From NCBI RefSeq assembly GCF_003094615.1, contig NZ_QDKO01000009.1:682001-746000 (forward strand): DNA of 64,000 nucleotides. The letters run 5' to 3'. Source of the stretch: Caulobacter radicis. GTDB taxonomy: Bacteria; Pseudomonadota; Alphaproteobacteria; Caulobacterales; Caulobacteraceae. Below, one piece after another: positions 57,773 to 64,000 of the stretch. The notes under the pieces were generated by a model. It saw nothing but the letters and a program-made list of their open reading frames with translations, did not search any database and was not told the DNA's origin. Position numbers and translations under genes: made by a program. Positions within the stretch are counted from its first letter, which is position 1, and the number at the start of each line of letters is the position of its first letter.

Positions 57773-58222
57773 TTAAACCGCCAGCCGCTTCAGCCGCTCG
57801 CGCAGGTCCACCAGCTCGGGAAGCGGCGTGTCCAGCTTGCAGAAGAACTGCTCGGCCACGTCCAGGGCCTGGTCGCGCATGGCGTCGCCGGCGTCGGTCA
57901 GCGAGATGATGACCCGCCGTTCGTCGTCGGGGTCACGGCTGCGCGCGATCAGGCCCGCGCCCTCCAGCCGCTTCAGCAGGGGGGTCAGGGTGCTGGACTC
58001 CAGGTCCAGCGCCTGGCCCATCTCGCCGACGGTGCGCGGGCTGTGCTCCCACAGCACCAGCATGGCCAGGTACTGCGGATAGGTCAGGCCCAAGGCGTCC
58101 AGCAGCGGCCGGTACAGGCGCGTGACCCGGTTAGCCGCGCTGTAGAGGGCGAAGCAGAGCTGGCGGTCGAGGCGCAAGACCTCGACCGCTTTGTCCAGGG
58201 CTTTGTCGGCGTCCGAGGTCAT
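57773..58222 (-). CDS. ohrR: Peroxide-sensing MarR-family repressor OhrR
   Basis: 149 residues from the ATG at 58222, which overlaps the ohr stop by ATGA. Reactive Cys23 in LDRQLCFALYSAAN is at the position of the OhrR sensing Cys. The winged-helix part has VGEMGQALDLESSTLTPLLKRLE and DPDDERRVIISLT. It should repress ohr until organic peroxide oxidises Cys23. Placement directly after ohr supports this. The likely operator is the inverted repeat at 58673-58712. Confidence 0.94.
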   Translation of the reverse strand: MTSDADKALDKAVEVLRLDRQLCFALYSAANRVTRLYRPLLDALGLTYPQYLAMLVLWEHSPRTVGEMGQALDLESSTLTPLLKRLEGAGLIARSRDPDDERRVIISLTDAGDAMRDQALDVAEQFFCKLDTPLPELVDLRERLKRLAV

Positions 58223-58635
58223 GCAGCCTTTACGTTGAGGGCGACATCGATGTTGCCGCGGGTGGCGTTGGAATAGGGGCAGACCTGGTGCGCCGTGGCA
58301 ACCAGGGCTTCGGCTTCCTCCTGCGAAAGGCCCTGGGTTTCGACGTCCAACGCCACCTCCAGCTTGAAGCCGACTTCCTGGGCGGCCAGGCCGACGACGC
58401 CGGTGACGGTCGAGCTGGTCAGCGGGATCTTCTTCTGGCGGGCCACGAAGGCCATGGCGCTCTGGAAGCAGGCGGCGTAGCCGGCCGCGAACAGCTGCTC
58501 GGGATTGGTGCCGTCTTCCTTGCCGCCCAGGGCCTTGGGCATGGCCAGACGCACGTCCAGCAGGCCGTCGTCGCTGCGGACGCCGCCTTCGCGGCCGCCG
58601 GTGGCCGTGGCGCGGGTTTGGTAGAGAGTGCTCAT
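58219..58635 (-). CDS. ohr: Organic hydroperoxide resistance protein
   Basis: 138 residues from the ATG at 58635 with AGGAG 7 bases upstream. Catalytic cysteines Cys56 in FAAGYAACFQSAM and Cys119 in HQVCPYSNATRGN, and the start TLYQTRATATGGREGGVRS, are typical of Ohr. It reduces lipid and organic hydroperoxides using lipoyl-dithiols, complementing AhpCF encoded 4 kb away. First gene of the ohr-ohrR operon. Confidence 0.96.
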   Translation of the reverse strand: MSTLYQTRATATGGREGGVRSDDGLLDVRLAMPKALGGKEDGTNPEQLFAAGYAACFQSAMAFVARQKKIPLTSSTVTGVVGLAAQEVGFKLEVALDVETQGLSQEEAEALVATAHQVCPYSNATRGNIDVALNVKAA

Positions 58636-58672
58636 CGGTTCGCTCCTGCGATTGAATTGGTGAGAACGATTT

Positions 58673-58712
58673 AATCGCGCACGATATAACTTCAAGGGCA
58701 TCGTGCGCGATT
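58673..58712. promoter_or_regulatory. Inverted repeat in the ohr promoter, probable OhrR operator
   Basis: Perfect 13-bp arms AATCGCGCACGAT (58673-58685) and ATCGTGCGCGATT (58700-58712), 14 bp apart. Read toward ohr, a TTGAAG box sits in the spacer and TAAATC lies 16 bases later, so the arm nearer ohr covers the promoter spacer. On the plus strand the same sequence ends in six T and could act as a terminator, but no plus-strand gene precedes it. Confidence 0.55.
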
Positions 58713-58832
58713 TTTTCTCCATGCCCGAAAGGCTGCTGACGCGTCCTGGTCGGTTTCGCCGCGGAGCGCTTGATCTTGGGGCCTCCGACGAGCCAGTTTC
58801 GCCGCCCGGAAAAGAACCAAGGGGAGGGGCGC

Positions 58833-59747
58833 GTGCGATCCTGGATGATGACGGCCGGCCTCTCGGCTGCGATGGCGCTGGCCAGCCCGGCCTGGACGAA
58901 GGGCGCGGGCGCGAGCCTCGACACCGCCGACGTCGATCTCTTCTACCGCCTCTACGACGCCACCGGCGGCCGCCCCGGCGCCGAGCAGTTGCAGGCCGGC
59001 TATATCGACGCTGGTTCGCCGGGCCTGCGCACCTTCTTCGCCGCCCGCCGCACCACCGCGACCCGGCTGGCCGAGGCCATCGCCGCCCGGCCGGAGCTCT
59101 ACCAGAAGGCCCGCGCCTGCGCCGATGTCCTGCCCAAGGTGAAGGGGCGGGTGGACGCGGCCCTGGAGAAGTTCACGGCGCTCTATCCGCAGGCCCGCGC
59201 GCCCTCGGTGACCGTGGCGGTCGGCCGCGGCAAGCCGGTGGCGATCGGCAGCCCGGTCACCGGTGTCCAGGTCGGGCTGGAGGCCCTGTGCGCCACCGAG
59301 TTCATGAACCCCGACACCGAGGGCCGCTTCGTCGGCGTGCTGGTCCACGAATACGCCCACGCCCAGCAGAACCCGCTGCTGACCGAGAAGGAAAAGCCCA
59401 CCGTGCTGGAGACGGCCCTGCTCGAGGGCGGGGCCGAGTTCGTCACCGAACTGCTGGTCGGCCGGCCCGCCTATGTCTATTTCGAGCCCCTGACCAAGGG
59501 CCGCGAGCGCGAGATCGAGACCGCCTTCGCCGCCGACCTCGACAAGACCGACCTGTCGGCCTGGTTCTACAACTCCACGCCCGAGAAGCCCGCCGATCTC
59601 GGCTACTGGACCGGCTATCGCGTCGCCAAGGCCTATTACGCCAACGCCAAGGACAAGCGGGCCGCCCTGCGCGAGATTCTCACCGTCTCGGACGCCCGCG
59701 CCTTCCTCGCCGCCAGCGGCTGGACGCCGGGGATGACGCTGGAGTGA
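58833..59747 (+). CDS. Putative exported zinc metallopeptidase (HEYAH motif)
   Basis: 304 residues from the GTG at 58833 (GGGGAGGGG just upstream); ATG 58845 is an alternative. Signal peptide ends about SPAWTKG. The zinc site is VGVLVHEYAHAQQNP (HExxH), with a likely third ligand Glu about 30 residues on in LLEGGAEFVTELL, as in gluzincins. The C-terminal part ends with a conserved-looking YWTGYRVAKAYYANAKD. This resembles the DUF2268-type predicted Zn-dependent protease group. It would act in the periplasm. Targets unknown; not linked to its neighbours by overlap. Confidence 0.7.
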   Translation: MRSWMMTAGLSAAMALASPAWTKGAGASLDTADVDLFYRLYDATGGRPGAEQLQAGYIDAGSPGLRTFFAARRTTATRLAEAIAARPELYQKARACADVLPKVKGRVDAALEKFTALYPQARAPSVTVAVGRGKPVAIGSPVTGVQVGLEALCATEFMNPDTEGRFVGVLVHEYAHAQQNPLLTEKEKPTVLETALLEGGAEFVTELLVGRPAYVYFEPLTKGREREIETAFAADLDKTDLSAWFYNSTPEKPADLGYWTGYRVAKAYYANAKDKRAALREILTVSDARAFLAASGWTPGMTLE

Positions 59748-59818
59748 CCGCGGGGCGCTTGCCCCCGTCGCCGCTTCGTGTCCCACTTCGCTGGTCGGGA
59801 CCTTGAAGAGGTGAGACC

Positions 59819-60172
59819 ATGTTCAGGCTCATGCCGCTCTCGGCGGCCGCCGTCGTGCTCGTCGTTCCCGCCGCCGCCCTGGCCCATCACGGCTGGAGCG
59901 CCTACGACGCCGAGCAGGTGATCAAGATCACCGCGCCCGTCACCGACGTCACCTGGGGCAATCCCCACGGCGCGGCCAAGGTGCGCCACGCCGGCAAGGT
60001 CTGGGACGTGGTCCTGGCCCCGGTCGCCCGCATGGAGGCGCGCGGCCTCGCGCGCGAGATGCTGACCTCGGGCAAGCCGGTCACGCTGGAGGGCTATCCA
60101 CGCAAGGACGGCGTGGCCGAGATGCGCATCGAGCGCGTCACCGCCGACGGCAAGACGGTCGAGCTGCGCTAG
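59819..60172 (+). CDS. DUF6152-like exported protein
   Basis: 117 residues; ATG after GAAGAGGTGAG. Signal peptide ends AALAHHG. The mature start HHGWSAYDAEQVIKITAPVT and the WGNPHGAAKV motif match my memory of the DUF6152 family of small beta-rich periplasmic proteins. HH at the mature N-terminus could bind metal. It is immediately followed, without a gap, by the DUF6644-like membrane gene, which is the pairing common in other proteobacteria. Function unknown. Confidence 0.65.
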   Translation: MFRLMPLSAAAVVLVVPAAALAHHGWSAYDAEQVIKITAPVTDVTWGNPHGAAKVRHAGKVWDVVLAPVARMEARGLAREMLTSGKPVTLEGYPRKDGVAEMRIERVTADGKTVELR

Positions 60173-60643
60173 GTGGAGCTGGTCGCGGCGCTGCAGGACT
60201 CCGGCTTCGGGGCCTGGGCGCGAGGCTCGGCCTACGCCTATCCGCTGGCCAACCTGCTGCATCTGGCCGGCCTTGTGCTGCTGGTCGGCGCCATAGGCCT
60301 GCTCGACCTGAGGCTGGCCGGCGCCTTTCGGGCGCTGCCCGTGGTCGCCCTGTCGCGCGTCCTGACGCCGCTGGCGGTTGTCGGCCTCGTGCTGATGGCG
60401 CCGAGCGGCCTTACCCTGTTCGCCGCCGACGCCGAAGCCCTGGCGCGCTCGACGGTGTTTCGCTGGAAGCTGGCGCTGATCGCCGCGGCCCTGGTCAACG
60501 CCGTCGCCTTTCGCCTGCTCTGGGGGCGGCGGCTCTCGTCATGGGACGGCGCCGCGCCGCCGGTCGCGCGGATCATGGCCCTGGCCTCGCTCCTGTCCTG
60601 GATCGCCGTCGGCGCCCTGGGCCGCCTGATCGCCTACGCCTGA
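60173..60643 (+). CDS. DUF6644-like four-helix membrane protein
   Basis: 156 residues with a GTG start directly after the TAG of the previous gene. Four hydrophobic helices: about 23-45, 60-80, 94-112 and 130-152. It has no charged motif beyond the SAYAYPLANLLHLAG start. The arrangement recalls DUF6644 proteins that accompany DUF6152. They may form a small membrane/periplasm complex, but no activity is known. Confidence 0.6.
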   Translation: MELVAALQDSGFGAWARGSAYAYPLANLLHLAGLVLLVGAIGLLDLRLAGAFRALPVVALSRVLTPLAVVGLVLMAPSGLTLFAADAEALARSTVFRWKLALIAAALVNAVAFRLLWGRRLSSWDGAAPPVARIMALASLLSWIAVGALGRLIAYA

Positions 60644-60711
60644 CCGTCGAGGTCCGGCGGAACCGCGCTTCAAGCCTGGCCGTTGGATGGGCGATCACGG
60701 GAGGAGCCGCC

Positions 60712-61527
60712 TTGGACGCCAACGCCGCCTATGGTCGCGCCCTGGCCCGCGCGTTCGGCGGGGCCCTGCTGTTCTCGTTCCCGCTGCTGATGACCATGGA
60801 GATGTGGTCCTTGGGCATGGCGGTCGAGCGCGTGCGGCTGCTGGCCTTCCTGCTGCTGTCGCTGCCGATGCTGCTGGGCCTGTCGTACTACGCCGGCTTC
60901 GAGCCGACCTTCCGCTTGAAGGACGAGGTGCTGGACGCCCTGGCCGCCTTCGGCGTCGGCTTCCTGCTGGCGGCGGTGCTGCTGGGAGTGTTCGGCGTCC
61001 TGGGGCAGAGCGGGCTGTCCTTCCGGGCCGACCTCGGCAAGGTCGCGCTCTGCGCCGTGCCCGGCGCCATCGGCGCCCTGGTCGCCGGCAAGCAGTTGGG
61101 CGAAGGCGCCCCCAGCGCGCACCAGAAGGAACGGGCCGGAACCCCGGGCGAGATCTTCCTGATGGCCGTGGGCGCGCTGTTCCTGGCCTTCACCGTCGCC
61201 CCGACCGAGGAGATGATCCTGATCGCCTACCAGATGGGCCCGCTGCAGGCCCTGCTGCTGATGGCGCTGTCGGTGCTGCTGCTGCACGTCTTCGTCTACC
61301 GCCTGGGCTTTCCGGGCGAGAGCCGCCGGCGCGAGGCGGGCGGACCGTTGCGCACCTTCGTCGGCTTCACCGCGCCCGGCTACGGCGTGGCGCTCATCGT
61401 CAGTCTCTACCTGCTGTGGACTTTCGGGCGCACGGACGGCGTCGCCCCGCACGAGATCGCCACCATGACCATCGTCCTGGCCTTTCCGGCCGCTCTGGGC
61501 GCGGCCACCGCGCGGCTGGTGGTCTGA
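60712..61527 (+). CDS. TIGR02587-like integral membrane protein
   Basis: 271 residues from a TTG with GGAGGAG 5 bases upstream. About seven helices, with the conserved FPLLMTMEMWSLG in the first and TVAPTEEMILIAYQM in the middle, which I recall as TIGR02587 features. The two adjacent Glu of PTEEM inside a helix suggest a buried ion- or proton-binding site. The next gene overlaps by TGATG and resembles TIGR02588, the usual partner. Function is unknown. Confidence 0.65.
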   Translation: MDANAAYGRALARAFGGALLFSFPLLMTMEMWSLGMAVERVRLLAFLLLSLPMLLGLSYYAGFEPTFRLKDEVLDALAAFGVGFLLAAVLLGVFGVLGQSGLSFRADLGKVALCAVPGAIGALVAGKQLGEGAPSAHQKERAGTPGEIFLMAVGALFLAFTVAPTEEMILIAYQMGPLQALLLMALSVLLLHVFVYRLGFPGESRRREAGGPLRTFVGFTAPGYGVALIVSLYLLWTFGRTDGVAPHEIATMTIVLAFPAALGAATARLVV

Positions 61528-61949
61528 TGGCCACCGCGAGCAAGTCCCGCCGGGCCGCCAAGCCGTCGCCGCGCAGCGAGCCGCCGCTGCTGGAGTGGAT
61601 CTCGGCCGCGATCGGCCTCGCCTGCGCCCTTGTCGCCATCGGCTTCGTCGGCTGGGACGCGCTGACGGGCGAGCGCTCGCCGCCGGAGATCGAAGTGCGG
61701 CTCGTCGCCGTCACGCCCACGCCGCACGGCTTCGTCACGCAGGTCGAGGCGATCAATCACGGCGGATCCTCCGCCGCCCAGGTGACGGTCGAGGGCGTGC
61801 TGAGCGGGCGGGGCGAGCCGGAAACCGCGCAGGCGACGCTGGACTACATCCCCGAACAGTCACGGGTCAGCGGCGGGCTGGTGTTCGAGCACGACCCGCG
61901 CGCGGGCCGCCTCGTGCTGCGGGCCAAGGGCTTCGCCGACGCCTCGTGA
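61527..61949 (+). CDS. TIGR02588-like single-pass membrane protein
   Basis: 140 residues; the ATG overlaps the previous TGA. A basic, Ser/Pro-rich cytoplasmic start of about 22 residues, one helix (about 24-48, LLEWISAAIGLACALVAIGF), then a beta-rich periplasmic domain (VTQVEAINHGGSSAAQVTVEG). This matches the partner of TIGR02587 proteins. The pair probably forms one inner-membrane unit. No enzyme motif is seen. Confidence 0.65.
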   Translation: MATASKSRRAAKPSPRSEPPLLEWISAAIGLACALVAIGFVGWDALTGERSPPEIEVRLVAVTPTPHGFVTQVEAINHGGSSAAQVTVEGVLSGRGEPETAQATLDYIPEQSRVSGGLVFEHDPRAGRLVLRAKGFADAS

Positions 61950-61953
61950 GGGA

Positions 61954-62661
61954 TCAGGCCGCCCAGGCGGCCGCGAAGCGCTTCAGCTGCGAGCGGGCGG
62001 CGCTCTCGTGCACGGCCCCGGTGCGCTCCAGGCGCAGGAAGAGGTCGCCGGCCGAATGGGCGGCGCGGGCCGGCAGGCCCTGGCCGTTCAGCCGCACCAG
62101 GCCCCGTTCGGCGGCCTTGGTCGAGATCCACACGGTGCGAGGGCCGATGACGGTGTCCAGCTCCACGCGCCCGCCCTCGGCCAGCACCCTGGCGTCCAGG
62201 CGCACGGTCAGCCACAGGTCGTGGCCGCGCACCATCGCGGCCGGATCTGCCTTGACGCGGACGATCAGCAGGGTCTCGCCGACGCGCACGGTGTCGCCGT
62301 GGCGCAGGCCCGCCGGCAGGGTCAGGCGCAGGCGTCGGCCGCCGACCTCGGTTTCGAGAGCCCCGCCGGAGAAGGCGAAGGCCGGCTCGATCTCCAGCAC
62401 CGCCTGGCTCGGCATGGCCGGGGTCTGGACGGTGGCGGGCGGAAAGCCCAGGCCCGCCGGGGGCTCGACGCCTTGCAGCATGCGATAGGCGGTCAGCACG
62501 TCGCGGAACAGGGCCGCGTCGCCGCCGGGGCGATCGGGATGGGCGCGCTTGGCGGCTTCGCGATAGGCCGCGCGCAGTTCGCGCTCGTCGGCGCCGGGCG
62601 CGACGCCCAGGATCGCGCGGGCGGCGGAAAGGGACAGGGAAGGGGCCGAGGCGGCGGTCAT
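61954..62661 (-). CDS. J-domain protein with DnaJ C-terminal domain
   Basis: 235 residues from the ATG at 62661 (TTG 62688 also possible). The J-domain (about 8-60) has the HPD motif in AKRAHPDRPGGDA, which stimulates Hsp70. No Gly/Phe region or zinc-finger follows; a CbpA-like substrate-binding beta domain does (LRLTLPAGLRHGDTVRVGE, FLRLERTGAV). It would help DnaK in the cytoplasm. It lies tail-to-tail with the TIGR02588-like gene, 4 bp apart. Confidence 0.8.
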   Translation of the reverse strand: MTAASAPSLSLSAARAILGVAPGADERELRAAYREAAKRAHPDRPGGDAALFRDVLTAYRMLQGVEPPAGLGFPPATVQTPAMPSQAVLEIEPAFAFSGGALETEVGGRRLRLTLPAGLRHGDTVRVGETLLIVRVKADPAAMVRGHDLWLTVRLDARVLAEGGRVELDTVIGPRTVWISTKAAERGLVRLNGQGLPARAAHSAGDLFLRLERTGAVHESAARSQLKRFAAAWAA

Positions 62662-62700
62662 GCCGCGACCCTGCGCCGACTTGGTCAACGGGGCGTTAAG

Positions 62701-63042
62701 TTAAGACTTTAGGTATTGGACCACCATGATCGAAACGCTGGTCGCCAGGATCATGGCCGCGCCCAGGCCGCAGGCGATGTTCCAGGCGGTCCAGTCCAGG
62801 GGATAGCTGGCCTCGCCGCCTTCGATCCGCGCCCTGGCCCGCAGCGTGCGCAGGCGGTGATACGACCACGCCGGAAAGGCGATGCAGACGCCCAGGCGCA
62901 CGACCAGCGACAACAGGTCCCAGGGCTTCCACAGCGACGGCTGGGCGTGCAGCGATATCCACGAGCCGAGATGCGCCGCGGCGACGGTGACGGCCGCCAG
63001 GACTTCCAGGCGCGACAGCACGAGATGGGTTCTGATCTTCAC
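62701..63042 (-). CDS. Small membrane protein, unknown
   Basis: 113 residues with a GTG start. Three hydrophobic segments: about 12-33, 42-60 and 85-108. A charged loop (RLRTLRARARIEGGEA) sits between the second and third. No motif or family recognised. It lies 39 bp upstream of the J-domain gene on the same strand, so the two may be co-transcribed. Confidence 0.65.
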   Translation of the reverse strand: MKIRTHLVLSRLEVLAAVTVAAAHLGSWISLHAQPSLWKPWDLLSLVVRLGVCIAFPAWSYHRLRTLRARARIEGGEASYPLDWTAWNIACGLGAAMILATSVSIMVVQYLKS

Positions 63043-63135
63043 GGGAGATTCTCTTGGCTTGCGCGCCTGGATTGCAGGGTGCGTACGTAGCGGTCAAGCA
63101 TGGCCCCCGGCCGCGCGCGGGCCTATATCCAGCCC

Positions 63136-63804
63136 ATGACCGACGCCCCGCTGATCCCCGCCTCGCCCAGCGAAGACGACTACGTCGCCCAGGTGGCTTC
63201 GGCCACCCCGCCGGCGCTGCTGCCCGAAGGCGATCCGATCCACCTGTTCGGCGAGTGGCTGGCCGAGGCCGGCAAGTCCGAGCCCAACGACCCCAACGCC
63301 ATGACCGTCTCGACGGTCGACGAGGGCGGCATGCCCGACTCGCGCATGGTGCTGCTCAAGGACGTCGATAGCCGCGGCTTCGTCTTCTACACCAACCTGG
63401 AAAGCGCCAAGGGCCGGGAGCTGGCCGCCAATCCCAAGGCGGCCTTGCTGTTCCACTGGAAGTCGCTGCGCCGGCAGGTGCGGGTGCGCGGAATCGTCGA
63501 GCCGGTCAGCGAGGCCGAGGCCGACGCCTATTTCGCCAGCCGCGCTCGCCACAGCCAGCTGGGCGCCTGGGCCAGCGACCAGTCGCGGCCGCTGCCCGAC
63601 CGCCTGGCGCTCGAGCGCCGCGTGGCCGAGATGGGCCTGAAGTACGGCCTCGTGGGCAAGGTGCCGCGCCCGCCGCACTGGTCGGGCTTCCGCATCGTGC
63701 CGCAGGTCATCGAGTTCTGGCGCGACCGTCCGTTCCGCCTGCACGAACGCCTGGTCTACGAACGCGTCGACGGCGCCTGGACCACCCAGCGGCTGTTCCC
63801 TTAA
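63136..63804 (+). CDS. pdxH: Pyridoxamine/pyridoxine 5'-phosphate oxidase
   Basis: 222 residues from the ATG at 63136, the usual length. FMN- and substrate-binding motifs include [52 protein letters not shown] and the C-terminal [17 protein letters not shown] with [10 protein letters not shown]. It makes pyridoxal phosphate with oxygen as acceptor. Divergent from the small membrane gene. All conserved regions are present. Confidence 0.95.
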   Translation: MTDAPLIPASPSEDDYVAQVASATPPALLPEGDPIHLFGEWLAEAGKSEPNDPNAMTVSTVDEGGMPDSRMVLLKDVDSRGFVFYTNLESAKGRELAANPKAALLFHWKSLRRQVRVRGIVEPVSEAEADAYFASRARHSQLGAWASDQSRPLPDRLALERRVAEMGLKYGLVGKVPRPPHWSGFRIVPQVIEFWRDRPFRLHERLVYERVDGAWTTQRLFP

Positions 63805-63807
63805 GGG

Positions 63808-64000
63808 TCAGCCCGTTCCGTAGCGCGCCAGGAAGGTTTCCACCGCGTCCTCGGCGATCTGGTTCACCGGCCGGTCGGGCTGCACCTCGTCGCCGGCCGA
63901 CAGGCCCAGCACCAGGGTGGCGTGGTCGAGCATGCCCATCAGCTGGCCGGCGGCCCACGACGGCTTGTCGACCTTCAGCTCGCCCGAGGCGTTCAGCTCC
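63808..64000 (-). CDS. TetR-family regulator, C-terminal fragment
   Basis: Partial: the last 64 codons only; the gene continues beyond the window. It reads ...DKPSWAAGQLMGMLDHATL, then an acidic stretch, NQIAEDAVETFLARYGTG and stop. The pattern AAGQLMGML...IAEDAVETFLARYG is like the AefR-type TetR C-terminal domain that follows the ligand pocket. The DNA-binding part is outside the window, so the assignment is tentative. It is convergent with pdxH, 3 bp apart. Confidence 0.5.
   Translation of the reverse strand, partial: ELNASGELKVDKPSWAAGQLMGMLDHATLVLGLSAGDEVQPDRPVNQIAEDAVETFLARYGTG

Overview
The window reads as chromosomal DNA from a high-GC alphaproteobacterium of the Caulobacter/Phenylobacterium type. 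The evidence is uniformly GC-rich coding on both strands, two large TonB-dependent receptors (one with a flavin-dependent halogenase beside it), a complete hut cluster with hutF and hutG, CckA-style hybrid kinases, and many GC-rich inverted repeats between genes. No tRNA, rRNA, CRISPR array, prophage, integrase or transposase was seen. All names rest on reading the translated sequence and remembered family motifs; no database search was possible.

Layout. 0-1.3 kb: an RND efflux pair (the permease is cut by the window edge). 1.4-6.2 kb (minus strand): a sugar operon of 2-keto-3-deoxygalactonate kinase (dgoK), KDPGal aldolase (dgoA), a vSGLT-like sodium/sugar symporter, an SMP-30 lactonase and an FCD-type GntR regulator. 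6.6-17.5 kb (plus strand): a TonB-dependent receptor, an intergenic terminator, a halogenase, a possible small RNA, a 31-codon leader ORF, a GH35 beta-galactosidase, a GH31 alpha-xylosidase with a PA14 insert, and an isoaspartyl peptidase. 17.6-29.3 kb (minus strand): an M23 peptidase and an eight-gene chemosensory cluster (CheW, CheR-TPR, CheW, MCP, CheA-REC, CheB, two hybrid kinases). 29.3-38.2 kb: the hut genes, with hutI-H-G-U-D leftward and hutF-hutC rightward around a HutC-type operator, then a stand-alone UTRA-like protein. 38.3-41.8 kb: a DUF3667 membrane protein and a second TonB receptor. 42-51.3 kb: an SDR, GH29 alpha-L-fucosidase, GH97, GH3 beta-glucosidase and a sialate-O-acetylesterase-like enzyme. 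51.5-54.1 kb: a 59-residue protein and ahpC-ahpF. 54.2-64 kb: a hybrid kinase, an FAD-dependent oxidoreductase, ohrR-ohr, a secreted metallopeptidase, DUF6152/DUF6644-like and TIGR02587/TIGR02588-like membrane genes, a J-domain protein, pdxH and a truncated TetR gene.

How it fits together. GH35, PA14-GH31, GH29, GH97, GH3 and the acetylesterase form the exo-acting set expected for acetylated, fucosylated and galactosylated xyloglucan, split into two clusters 26 kb apart. One LacI/GntR-like operator (CGnTACCGnTAnCAT) lies in front of both. Galactose released by GH35 or GH97 could enter through the vSGLT-like symporter and pass through the lactonase, DgoK and DgoA (De Ley-Doudoroff route); galactose dehydrogenase and galactonate dehydratase are not in this window. 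The hut operon runs with a 38-bp gap into the chemosensory cluster, which resembles Wsp and Rhodospirillum centenum Che3 but has two hybrid histidine kinases where Wsp has a diguanylate cyclase.
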